This document shows positions 1 to 6,554 of a stretch of 8,355 bases of DNA, piece after piece. The DNA is from Eubacterium sp. (GTDB lineage Bacteria; Bacillota; Clostridia; Lachnospirales; Lachnospiraceae). Each line of letters starts with the position of its first letter. Positions within the stretch are counted from its first letter, which is position 1. The translations under genes were made by a program, and so were the position numbers. The stretch lies in assembly GCA_024697885.1 (NCBI GenBank), contig JAILSA010000079.1, forward strand, positions 1-8,355, read 5' to 3'. The notes below the pieces were generated by a model, which saw nothing but the letters and a program-made list of their open reading frames with translations, was not told where the DNA came from and did not search any database.

Positions 1-1113
1 TATCAAAAATATGTAAACCTCAAGAAGGCTACTGCCTGTATTCTTAAGATTGAGGATACCTACAAAATATACCAGAGACTTTCTGGAGATTTTGCAAAAC
101 TCTATGAGGAGACAGAAGATACTCCTTTTGAGGGCCGTGAAGAGTGCATGGCCCTCAGCAAAGAGTGTGAGGAAAAGGCCAAGGAGTTAGAGCCAAAGCT
201 TCCAAAGGAAAAAGTGGAGGAATCTAGAACTGTAACCACTACCACCCGTGAACGAGAAGAGCGGGCCAGGGCAGCTGGTCATGGAAAGAAAAAGATTACC
301 AAGACTAAGCTTGCGGTAACTAGCTGTTGCCTCCTGGTCCTGGCCTTGCTTGTGAGTTACAAGGTGGCTCCTACCCGCTACTACATTGCGGGATTAGAGA
401 GGGCCATCGGCCTCAACAAGTATGCCATGGAGTCCTATGCTAAGCTTGGTGATTACAAGGATAGTCAGGAAAAAATGAAAGAGGCCCGCTATGCCTATGC
501 AGACCTTTTGGGAGAGTCTGAACTGGACACTGCCAGAGAAATGTTTGACCGATTGGCCAAGAAGCAGTACAAGGACAGCGCCGCCAAAAAGACAGAGGTG
601 GAAAAGAAGCTGATCGACAAGTCTTCTGTGGGCGATAAGGTTTACTTTGGAAAATATGAATGGGTCATTTTGGACAAGAAGGATGGAGAGGCCCTGCTGG
701 CCAAGGAGTCTTGTCTCAAGAAGTATACAAAGTTCCACGAGACAGACCAGGCTGTGACCTGGGAGACCAGTAATATTCGCGCCTTCCTCAACGGAGAATT
801 TGTTTCCAATAGTTTTACAGAAGATGAGAAAAATGACATTATCCCTGTAAAGCAGCTGGCCACAGAAAATAAACTTTATAAGACCAGCGCAGGCAAGGAA
901 ACACAGGATTTGGTTTATCTGATGGACACAGAGGAGTATGAGGTTTACCGAGATATTTTGGGTAACCGGGGAAAGGTTATGAGACTTCGTACACCTGGTA
1001 AGGAGGCTTCTACAACAGCCTATGTCTCCTATAGAAAAGAGATCGTCTACTATGGTATTCCAGTAAACGATCCCGGTGCATGTCTCCGACCAATCATCAG
1101 AGTAAAATATTAA
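1..1113 (+). CDS. DUF6273-containing single-pass membrane protein, 5'-truncated by the window edge
   Basis: The reading frame is open from base 1 to the TAA at 1111-1113, giving 370 visible residues. An ATG at 148 is possible, but the 49 codons before it are open, helix-like and charged, and no good ribosome binding site precedes that ATG, so I think the gene starts upstream. Visible residues 1-100 are highly charged and probably coiled and cytoplasmic. A basic stretch (KKKITKTK) precedes one hydrophobic segment at about 104-120, suggesting an N-in, C-out single-pass topology. Outside follow two short helical repeats with a YKDS core (about 148-155 and 190-193), of the kind common in Firmicute surface proteins. 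From about 211 comes a DUF6273-like domain: it begins GDKVYFGKYEW, has a TSNIRAFLNGEF motif, and ends CLRPIIRVKY. The function of DUF6273 is not established, and I assign none. The gene converges on the thiamine pyrophosphokinase gene. Confidence 0.8.
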   Translation, partial: YQKYVNLKKATACILKIEDTYKIYQRLSGDFAKLYEETEDTPFEGREECMALSKECEEKAKELEPKLPKEKVEESRTVTTTTREREERARAAGHGKKKITKTKLAVTSCCLLVLALLVSYKVAPTRYYIAGLERAIGLNKYAMESYAKLGDYKDSQEKMKEARYAYADLLGESELDTAREMFDRLAKKQYKDSAAKKTEVEKKLIDKSSVGDKVYFGKYEWVILDKKDGEALLAKESCLKKYTKFHETDQAVTWETSNIRAFLNGEFVSNSFTEDEKNDIIPVKQLATENKLYKTSAGKETQDLVYLMDTEEYEVYRDILGNRGKVMRLRTPGKEASTTAYVSYRKEIVYYGIPVNDPGACLRPIIRVKY

Positions 1114-1128
1114 ATTGAGTCAAAGACT

Positions 1129-1761
1129 TTAATCTATTAGGTACCATAGTACAGCTATGGTACCTTTTTTTACGTTTACATAGGCCTTATTGCCTGTGAA
1201 TTCATTAGAGATTCCCAGAGGAAAATCGTGGGTGAGGTTGACATTTTCCACCTCGTACTTTAAGCCCTTAATAGTCACATCTACGCTGACCTCGCTGAGG
1301 GAGAAGATGGAGATAATGTTATCCGGGCGATTTTCCGCCAAATCCTTGGAAAAAGAAATGGTGCCGTCCTTGACCACCTCAATGGCGTGGTCGTTGGCCC
1401 AGAGGATGCCTGAGGCGTCGTGATCGGCCAGATAGGTAAGGACCTGGATGTTGCCAAGAGTGTGGTCCAGGCGGCCGCCTAAGCCCCCGTAAATACGAAA
1501 TTCCCGGTAGCCCTTTTCCAGGCCCAGCTTGGCGGCCAGCATCATGTCTGTGTCGTCTTTTTCCCTTGGGTAGCGCAGGCAGTCAGAGGGCAGGTCATAG
1601 GACATGACAGAGTCGAAGTCTCCCAGAACCACATCGGCTCGAAGACCCAGGTCCTTTAGGTAGTCAAAGCCTGCATCGGCGGCGATTACCAGGTCCCCAG
1701 GGTTAAAGGTGATGTTGCACTCGCTTCTCTCTCCTCCGCCAAAAATATAGCAAATATCCAT
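1129..1761 (-). CDS. thiN: Thiamine pyrophosphokinase (thiamine diphosphokinase)
   Basis: The enzyme transfers pyrophosphate from ATP to thiamine, making thiamine diphosphate (the coenzyme TPP) in the cytoplasm. The 210-residue product has the family motifs in order: a DAG at 29-31, GDFDS at 47-51, KDDTD at 68-72 (acidic metal and ATP site), GGLGGRLDHTLGN at 92-104 and SNEFTG at 185-190 in the C-terminal thiamine-binding beta domain. Length is normal for bacterial TPK. I chose the ATG at 1759-1761 because AGGAGAG lies 6 nt upstream. A TTG at 1785 would add eight residues but has no comparable site and would overlap the stop region of the preceding gene. It is the second gene after the Mrp-type ATPase, 16 nt away. 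I see no TPP riboswitch before the pair. Its 3' end contains the terminator of the opposing gene. Confidence 0.95.
   Translation of the reverse strand: MDICYIFGGGERSECNITFNPGDLVIAADAGFDYLKDLGLRADVVLGDFDSVMSYDLPSDCLRYPREKDDTDMMLAAKLGLEKGYREFRIYGGLGGRLDHTLGNIQVLTYLADHDASGILWANDHAIEVVKDGTISFSKDLAENRPDNIISIFSLSEVSVDVTIKGLKYEVENVNLTHDFPLGISNEFTGNKAYVNVKKGTIAVLWYLID
1139..1171 (+). terminator. Intrinsic terminator of the DUF6273 gene, embedded in the convergent thiN coding region
   Basis: A perfect 10-bp stem (GGTACCATAG at 1140-1149 with CTATGGTACC at 1155-1164) has a 5-nt loop and is followed by seven T at 1165-1171. An additional A1139-T1165 pair is possible. It lies 26 nt after the stop of the + strand gene and is oriented to end that transcript. 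On the - strand the same bases encode nine of the last residues of thiamine pyrophosphokinase, and the T-run encodes a Lys-Lys pair. Without a T-run on its other side it should act in one direction only. Confidence 0.9.
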
Positions 1762-1767
1762 AGCTTT

Positions 1768-1774
1768 CTCTCCT
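1768..1774 (-). promoter_or_regulatory. Ribosome binding site that decides the thiN start
   Basis: AGGAGAG on the - strand is 6 nt before the ATG at 1761. It supports that ATG over the in-frame TTG at 1785, which lies upstream of this site. Confidence 0.8.
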
Positions 1775-1777
1775 CGA

Positions 1778-2608
1778 TTACTCAATAGCCTCTAGGGCCT
1801 GTTTCATAAAGTCTGTGTCCAAACTCTCCACGCAACCGCTGTCCACGGCTGTGGCGATTTCCGGACGGATTGGAATTTTGGCCAGGACCTTAAGGTTTCT
1901 CTTGCCGGCGATTTCTTCGATCTGGCTCTTGCCAAAGACAGGGATTTGCCTGCCGCAGTCAGGACATTCCACGTAGCTCATGTTCTCTACCAGACCGTAG
2001 ATTGGAATGTTCATAAGGTCAGCCATTTTTACCGCCTTTTCCACAATGAGGGAAACTAGCTGCTGTGGACTTGTAACTACCACAATGCCGTCAACGGTAA
2101 TGGACTGGAAGACGGTCAAAGGCACATCTCCCGTTCCCGGTGGCAGGTCCACAAAGAGATAGTCGATGTTGTCCCAGAGGACGTCGCTGTAAAATTGCTG
2201 AACTGTGTTGGCGATAATAGGTCCACGCCAAACAACAGGATCTGTCTCGTTTTCTAAAAGCAGGTTAATGGACATAACATGGATGCCCAGATGTTTGGTT
2301 TTGACAGGAAACATAACCTGGTCGTTGCTCTCGGCCTTTTCCGTGAGGCCAAAGGCGGTAGGAATGGATGGACCGGTAATATCCGCATCCAAAATGCCCA
2401 CCCGGTAGCCTTTCTTGGCCAAGCTGACAGCCAAAAGTTCGGTTACAAGGGACTTGCCCACGCCGCCTTTTCCGCTGACTACACCAATGATTTTTCCGAT
2501 TTTACTGCCCTGGCTGGGACTGGCCACAAGGCTCTTAGGATCACGGCTTCCGCAGTTTTGTCCGCAGCTTCCGCAGTCGTGTCCACAGCTACTCTGATCC
2601 TGACTCAT
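1778..2608 (-). CDS. mrp: Mrp/ApbC/Nbp35-family P-loop ATPase, iron-sulfur cluster carrier
   Basis: This is a cytoplasmic Fe-S cluster carrier or scaffold ATPase of the MinD/Mrp class, which binds a bridging cluster as a dimer and passes it to apoproteins. The 276-residue protein has a deviant Walker A (GKGGVGKS, 46-53), the DADITGPS segment at 74-81, a Walker B-like VDLPPGTGD at 153-161 and the diagnostic CPDC at 215-218 that ligates the shared cluster. The N-terminus carries four cysteines (8, 12, 15, 19; spacing CX3CX2CX3C), recalling the extra N-terminal cluster of Nbp35-type proteins; the DUF59 domain of many Mrp proteins is absent. The start is well set by AGGAGGT 7 nt upstream. It is first in a leftward pair with thiN. 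ApbC was first found through thiamine synthesis in Salmonella, where the Fe-S enzyme ThiC needs it, so a link with the neighbour is plausible but inferred. Confidence 0.92.
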   Translation of the reverse strand: MSQDQSSCGHDCGSCGQNCGSRDPKSLVASPSQGSKIGKIIGVVSGKGGVGKSLVTELLAVSLAKKGYRVGILDADITGPSIPTAFGLTEKAESNDQVMFPVKTKHLGIHVMSINLLLENETDPVVWRGPIIANTVQQFYSDVLWDNIDYLFVDLPPGTGDVPLTVFQSITVDGIVVVTSPQQLVSLIVEKAVKMADLMNIPIYGLVENMSYVECPDCGRQIPVFGKSQIEEIAGKRNLKVLAKIPIRPEIATAVDSGCVESLDTDFMKQALEAIE

Positions 2609-2615
2609 AAAAATT

Positions 2616-2622
2616 ACCTCCT
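2616..2622 (-). promoter_or_regulatory. Strong ribosome binding site of the Mrp-type ATPase gene
   Basis: AGGAGGT on the - strand is 7 nt from the ATG at 2606-2608, a near-perfect match to the 16S rRNA 3' end. Confidence 0.85.
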
Positions 2623-2657
2623 AATTCCTTCAAGTATGGTGATAATGCAATAAGATG

Positions 2658-2686
2658 ATTTTGCCACAGATTTTTATAAATTGCAA
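2658..2686 (-). promoter_or_regulatory. Candidate sigma-A promoter for the mrp-thiN pair
   Basis: Read on the - strand, TTGCAA (2686-2681) is 17 nt from CAAAAT (2663-2658), which is preceded by TGG, an extended -10 arrangement. Each hexamer matches the consensus at four of six places, so this is a weak call. The -35 overlaps an inverted repeat TTGCA-A-TGCAA (2681-2691) that could be a regulator site. Confidence 0.35.
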
Positions 2687-2727
2687 TGCAAGACCCATAA
2701 ACTTTGTATAAAAGACCTTTCCCTTTC

Positions 2728-2756
2728 TTGCGATAATGGCCTCCCTATGCTAAAAT
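2728..2756 (+). promoter_or_regulatory. Extended -10 sigma-A promoter of the hprK operon
   Basis: TTGCGA (2728-2733), a 17-nt spacer and TAAAAT (2751-2756, five of six consensus bases) form a good vegetative promoter. TGC directly before the -10 gives the extended TGn motif. Transcription would start near 2763, leaving a leader of about 58 nt before hprK. I saw no clear catabolite-response element (cre) over it. Confidence 0.65.
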
Positions 2757-2820
2757 TATCTTAGATAGGTGGGCACTTTTTTGGGCTTATTAATTCTTAT
2801 CACAAGGAGGATTTTTACAT

Positions 2821-3744
2821 ATGTATACAGTTCCGTTACAGGATTTTATCGACCAGATGCAGGTGACCAATCTGACACCGGAGATCGAGATTGACGAAAT
2901 CGAAATCACCCAGACAGACACCAACCGACCTGCCCTTCAGCTGGCCGATTTCTTTGACTATTTTGACAATCACAGAGTCCAGATTATTGGACAGGTAGAG
3001 TTTACCTATATGGAAAAAATCGGCGTGGAGCGAAGCGCTGAGATGATTGAAAAAATCATGTCCTACCGGGTGCCTTGTATTGTATTTTGCAGGGACCTGC
3101 CAGTGGAGGAAAAGTTTTTGGAAATCGCCAAGAAAACAGGAATTCCAATTCTTAGTTCCGACAAGGACACCTCATCTTTTTCCGCAGAGGCAACTCGCTG
3201 GCTCAAGGTGGAGCTGGCCCCTAGAATCAGTATCCACGGCGTTTTGGTAGATATTTACGGCGAGGGTGTTCTGATTACAGGAGAGTCTGGAATCGGTAAA
3301 TCTGAGGTGGCTCTGGAGTTGATTCACCGCGGACACCGCCTGGTTTCCGACGACGTGGTGGAGATCAAAAAGGTTTCTGACGCAGAGCTGATTGGTTCCG
3401 CCCCAGAGATTACCCGCCACTTCATTGAGCTTCGAGGCATTGGAATCATTGATGCCAAGACCCTCTTTGGTGTAGAGAGTGTAAAAAACAACCAGAGAAT
3501 TGACCTGGTAATCAATCTGGAGGAGTGGAACAAGGAGCAGGAGTACGACCGCATGGGACTCGAGGAGGATTATATCGAGTACTTGGGCAACAAGGTGGTA
3601 TGCCACAAGATTCCAATTCGCCCAGGTCGAAATGTGGCCATTATCTGCGAGTCCGCAGCCGTTAACTTCCGCCAGAAAAAGATGGGTTACAACGCAGCGC
3701 GTGAGCTCTACAATCGAGTGACCAACAACTTGACCAATTCATAA
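2821..3744 (+). CDS. hprK: HPr kinase/phosphorylase
   Basis: This bifunctional enzyme phosphorylates the regulatory serine (Ser46) of HPr-type proteins with ATP or pyrophosphate and also removes it. It is the sensor of carbon-catabolite control in Firmicutes. The 307-residue protein has the usual length. Residues 1 to about 130 form the variable N-terminal domain. The kinase domain follows, with the conserved His139 in SIHGVLVD, Walker A GESGIGKS at 154-161, SDD near 178, the HprK signature ELRGIGIIDAKTLFG from 203, and the C-terminal loop RPGRN at 267-271. All catalytic elements appear intact. The start has AAGGAGG 10 nt upstream and follows a good promoter. It heads the operon; its likely substrate, a Crh-like HPr protein that keeps the target serine, is the sixth gene. 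Confidence 0.97.
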   Translation: MYTVPLQDFIDQMQVTNLTPEIEIDEIEITQTDTNRPALQLADFFDYFDNHRVQIIGQVEFTYMEKIGVERSAEMIEKIMSYRVPCIVFCRDLPVEEKFLEIAKKTGIPILSSDKDTSSFSAEATRWLKVELAPRISIHGVLVDIYGEGVLITGESGIGKSEVALELIHRGHRLVSDDVVEIKKVSDAELIGSAPEITRHFIELRGIGIIDAKTLFGVESVKNNQRIDLVINLEEWNKEQEYDRMGLEEDYIEYLGNKVVCHKIPIRPGRNVAIICESAAVNFRQKKMGYNAARELYNRVTNNLTNS

Positions 3745-3776
3745 TCAGATTCAGGCTTGAAACGGAGGCGTAAAAC

Positions 3777-4700
3777 ATGTCCAACTTTTATGTAGGAGTA
3801 GATGTGGGTGGAACCACAGTGAAAATCGGGATTTTTTCCCATGTGGGAGAACTTTTGGAAAAATGGGAAATTCCCACCAGAACAGAAAATGACGGGGAAT
3901 TTATTTTACCTGACATTGTAAATAGCATTGAGGCCAAAAGAGAAGAGAGGGGCGGCAACATCCTGGGCATAGGCATGGGAATTCCAGGACCTATGACAGA
4001 GGATGGGGTAGTCCTTAAGTGTACCAACTTTGGCTGGGGCGTTTTTAATGTGAGAAATACCATGGCAGACATGACTGGCGTGGGCAAGGTCAAGGTGGGA
4101 AATGATGCCAATGTGGCGGCCCTCGGCGAGGTTTGGAAGGGAGGCGGCCGCGGCCACGACTCCATCGTTATGGTAACTCTGGGAACCGGAGTTGGAGGCG
4201 GCATTATCCAAAATGGCAAGGTCATGACAGGAAGCCAGGGGGCGGCCGGAGAAATCGGCCACATCAAGGTGGAGTTTAACAATCCTGCCCAGTGCGGCTG
4301 CGGCTGCAAGGGCTGTCTTGAGACCTATGCCTCTGCCACAGGAATTGTCCGCATGGCCAAGGAGAATTTGCCAGACAAGTCTAAACTGGCAGACTTAGAG
4401 GAGATTACGGCCAAGGAGGTCTTTGACCAGGCCAAGGCCGGTGATCAATATGCTATGTCAGTGGTGGACCGTTTTGCCAGATACCTGGGCATCGCCCTCA
4501 GCAACATCGCCCATGTAGTGGACCCTGAGGCCTTTGTCATCGGTGGCGGCGTGTCTGCGGCGGGACCGATTATTACGGACCTTGTGAGCAAGTACTACAA
4601 CGAATATGCCATGTATGCCCTTAAGGACAAGGAGTTTCACCTGGCAGAGCTTGGCAACGATGCGGGAATTTACGGCGCTGTCCGCATGGTGCTTTTTTAG
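3777..4700 (+). CDS. glcK: ROK-family glucokinase
   Basis: It phosphorylates glucose with ATP to glucose 6-phosphate in the cytoplasm, feeding non-PTS or intracellular glucose into glycolysis. The 307 residues show the ROK order: phosphate-binding DVGGTTVKIG at 9-18, catalytic Asp110 in GNDAN, the LGTGVGGG phosphate loop at 135-142, GEIGH at 158-162, and a zinc site from His162 with cysteines in CGCGCKGC (173-180), followed by LETYAS. A C-terminal VIGGGVS completes the ATP domain. Sequence alone cannot exclude other hexoses such as N-acetylmannosamine or mannose, but the pattern and context favour glucokinase. The start has GGAGG 8 nt upstream, and the gap to hprK is 32 nt. Its place between hprK and murB links glucose phosphorylation with HprK, whose activity follows glycolytic metabolites. 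Confidence 0.92.
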   Translation: MSNFYVGVDVGGTTVKIGIFSHVGELLEKWEIPTRTENDGEFILPDIVNSIEAKREERGGNILGIGMGIPGPMTEDGVVLKCTNFGWGVFNVRNTMADMTGVGKVKVGNDANVAALGEVWKGGGRGHDSIVMVTLGTGVGGGIIQNGKVMTGSQGAAGEIGHIKVEFNNPAQCGCGCKGCLETYASATGIVRMAKENLPDKSKLADLEEITAKEVFDQAKAGDQYAMSVVDRFARYLGIALSNIAHVVDPEAFVIGGGVSAAGPIITDLVSKYYNEYAMYALKDKEFHLAELGNDAGIYGAVRMVLF

Positions 4701-4717
4701 AAGAAAATAAACGAAGT

Positions 4718-4721
4718 GGAG
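4718..4721 (+). promoter_or_regulatory. Ribosome binding site that decides the murB start
   Basis: GGAG lies 6 nt before the ATG at 4728. The upstream in-frame GTG at 4716 overlaps this site and has only A-rich sequence before it, so the ATG is preferred. Confidence 0.65.
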
Positions 4722-4727
4722 ATAGAC

Positions 4728-5612
4728 ATGATTGAATTGAGAAATGAGCCCCTGTCGGCTCATACCAGTTTTCGCATTGGAGGACCGGCAGATTATTATC
4801 TGATACCAGAGACGGTTGAGGACCTTGTAGAGGCCTTGGATATGGCCAGGGAAAAGGAACTTCCCTTTTATATTTTGGGCAAGGGCAGCAATGTGCTTTT
4901 TTCCGACCAGGGCTTTCGCGGCCTGGTGATTGAGATCGGCAAGGGACTTTCCCGGATAGATATTTTGGAGGATGGCAAGGTCAGAGTTCAGGCGGGAGCC
5001 TCCATGGCGGCCATGGCCAACCGCTTAGCAGAAAAATCCCTGGCGGGCTTTGAGTTTGCCAGTGGAATCCCAGGCAGTTTGGGCGGTGGTATCGCCATGA
5101 ATGCCGGGGCTTATGGCGGGGAGATTAAGGACTGCATTTTGTCCGCCAGGGTTTTGACCCCAGAGGGGCAAATCAAGGAGCTGGCATTAGAGGAACTAGA
5201 GCTGGGATACAGAACCAGTATTATTCAGAAAAAGGACTATATTGTCTTAGAGGCCTGCTTCCAGTTCCAAAAGGGGGATGAGACGGCTATTCGGGCCCTG
5301 ATGAAGGATTTAAATGGCAGGCGAAAGGAAAAACAGCCCCTGGAATTTCCAAGTGCAGGAAGCACCTTTAAGAGACCGGAGGGCTATTTTGCCGGCAAGC
5401 TGATTCAGGACGCGGGACTTTCTGGCTACACCGTGGGTGGAGCCCAGGTGTCAGAAAAGCACTGCGGCTTTGTGATTAACAGGGGAGGAGCCAGTGCCAA
5501 GGATGTTATGGACCTGATTCAGGATGTAAAGGACAAGGTTTATGAGGCCTTTGGCGTGGAGCTAGAGCCTGAGGTAAGGCTGATCCCTGAGGAGGGTTTT
5601 TCCAGAAAGTAA
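4728..5612 (+). CDS. murB: UDP-N-acetylmuramate dehydrogenase (UDP-N-acetylenolpyruvoylglucosamine reductase), type II
   Basis: MurB is the FAD- and NADPH-dependent cytoplasmic enzyme that reduces the enolpyruvyl ether of UDP-GlcNAc-enolpyruvate to UDP-MurNAc, the second committed step of peptidoglycan synthesis. With the ATG at 4728 it has 294 residues. The FAD-binding half shows HTSFRIGGPADY, LGKGSNVLFSD and the flavin segment SGIPGSLGGGIAMNAGAYGG. The substrate domain has GYRTSII, catalytic Ser212 in PSAGSTFKRP, a GGAQVSEKHCGFVIN segment, and Glu282 in EPEVRLI, which would complete the proton relay. Length and the serine region fit the shorter type II enzymes of Gram-positives. The spacer from the glucokinase stop is 27 nt, and 54 nt without any evident signal other than a ribosome binding site separate it from rapZ. 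Confidence 0.96.
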   Translation: MIELRNEPLSAHTSFRIGGPADYYLIPETVEDLVEALDMAREKELPFYILGKGSNVLFSDQGFRGLVIEIGKGLSRIDILEDGKVRVQAGASMAAMANRLAEKSLAGFEFASGIPGSLGGGIAMNAGAYGGEIKDCILSARVLTPEGQIKELALEELELGYRTSIIQKKDYIVLEACFQFQKGDETAIRALMKDLNGRRKEKQPLEFPSAGSTFKRPEGYFAGKLIQDAGLSGYTVGGAQVSEKHCGFVINRGGASAKDVMDLIQDVKDKVYEAFGVELEPEVRLIPEEGFSRK

Positions 5613-5651
5613 AGAAAGGCGTAGAAGGTGGGCGGATTAGATTGAGACATA

Positions 5652-5657
5652 AGGAGG
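5652..5657 (+). promoter_or_regulatory. Ribosome binding site that decides the rapZ start
   Basis: AGGAGG is only 3 nt before an ATG at 5661 but 9 nt before the in-frame ATG at 5667. The second gives normal spacing and an N-terminus MRFVIVTGMSGAGKS that places the Walker A as in family members. Confidence 0.75.
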
Positions 5658-5666
5658 TCGATGGAG

Positions 5667-6554
5667 ATGAGATTTGTAATTGTGACAGGAATGAGTGGGG
5701 CAGGTAAGAGTTCTGCCATGAAAATCCTTGAGGATGATGGGTATTTCTGTGTGGACAATTTGCCAGTTTCCCTCCTGCAAACCTTTGTGACATTGATGGA
5801 GGGGTCCAGCGAGCAGTTAGACCGGGTTGCCCTGGGCCTGGATATAAGAGCGGGAAGTTCTGCTATTGCTGAGGCGGGCCCTGCTATTTCTACCATGAGA
5901 AAAGAGGGTTATCCTCTGGAAATTCTCTTTTTGGAGGCGGACCAGAAGGTCCTTGTAAAGCGCTACAAGGAGACTAGGAGAATGCATCCTCTGGGCAACG
6001 GAGGCAGGGTGGATTCCGCCATTGAGGAGGAGGCCCACCTGCTGAGAGACCTGAGAAAGCAGGCGGACTATATTATAGACACCTCCAACCTTCTCATCCG
6101 CCAGCTCAAGCAGGATCTGGATCGGATTTTTGTTAAGGACGAGGACTTTTGTAACTTTTACCTGAACTTCGTGTCCTTTGGTTTCAAGTACGGAATCCCA
6201 TCGGATGCGGATCTGGTCTTTGATGTGAGATTTTTGCCAAATCCATTTTATGTGGACAGCCTAAAGCCTTTGACGGGAAATGACAAGGATGTTTACGACT
6301 TTGTTATGGCGGATGAAAAGGCGGGAATCTTTTTGAACAAGCTAAGGGATATGCTGGAATTTTTGGTGCCTAATTACATTGCAGAGGGCAAGACCCAATT
6401 GGTGGTGGCCATTGGCTGTACCGGTGGCAAACACAGGTCGGTCACCCTGACTAATGCCATATACAAGGAGTTTGAAAAATCCAACTACGCCAGCAGGAAG
6501 GAACACAGAGATATTGAAAAGGATCGGGTGAGAAATAATGTCATTCGCCAGTAG
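5667..6554 (+). CDS. rapZ: RapZ/YvcJ-family nucleotide-binding protein
   Basis: RapZ-family proteins bind ATP/GTP. In E. coli RapZ senses glucosamine 6-phosphate and directs decay of the sRNA GlmZ, controlling glmS; B. subtilis YvcJ is a nucleotide hydrolase linked to competence. Which role applies here cannot be read from sequence. From ATG 5667 there are 295 residues, a normal length. The P-loop GMSGAGKS is at 8-15, followed by DGYFCVDNLP, a VALGLDIRAG strand, and the RRMHPLG lid region. The C-terminal half, which in E. coli binds RNA and metabolite, has PNPFYV and the conserved GCTGGKHRSV at 250-259. The 3' end overlaps whiA by 17 nt in another frame, implying coupled translation. B. subtilis yvcJ, yvcK, yvcL(whiA) and crh are in a row; here yvcK is missing between rapZ and whiA. 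Confidence 0.94.
   Translation: MRFVIVTGMSGAGKSSAMKILEDDGYFCVDNLPVSLLQTFVTLMEGSSEQLDRVALGLDIRAGSSAIAEAGPAISTMRKEGYPLEILFLEADQKVLVKRYKETRRMHPLGNGGRVDSAIEEEAHLLRDLRKQADYIIDTSNLLIRQLKQDLDRIFVKDEDFCNFYLNFVSFGFKYGIPSDADLVFDVRFLPNPFYVDSLKPLTGNDKDVYDFVMADEKAGIFLNKLRDMLEFLVPNYIAEGKTQLVVAIGCTGGKHRSVTLTNAIYKEFEKSNYASRKEHRDIEKDRVRNNVIRQ

Noticed and set aside
310..340. Cys-Cys in the hydrophobic segment as a lipoprotein signal
   Set aside because: The segment lies about 100 residues into the visible frame and lacks the L-x-(A/G)-C lipobox placement; a plain membrane anchor fits better.
148..1113. ATG at 148 as the start of the DUF6273 gene
   Set aside because: The frame is open with helical, charged residues back to base 1 and no convincing ribosome binding site precedes this ATG, so it is more likely an internal methionine.
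2279..2653. 124-codon open frame opposite the Mrp-type ATPase gene
   Set aside because: It is antisense to a well-conserved gene, has no family motifs and begins without a ribosome binding site.
2609..2700. TPP riboswitch upstream of mrp-thiN
   Set aside because: The roughly 40-nt predicted leader is too short and I see no CTGAGA-type THI box motif on the - strand.
2700..2800. Catabolite-response element (cre) at the hprK promoter
   Set aside because: No stretch here matches the TGNAANCG-type palindrome well enough to call.
3788..4309. 173-codon open frame opposite the glucokinase gene
   Set aside because: Its composition (Pro-, Thr- and Met-rich) mirrors the antisense of Gly/Val/His-rich ROK codons; it is a shadow frame.
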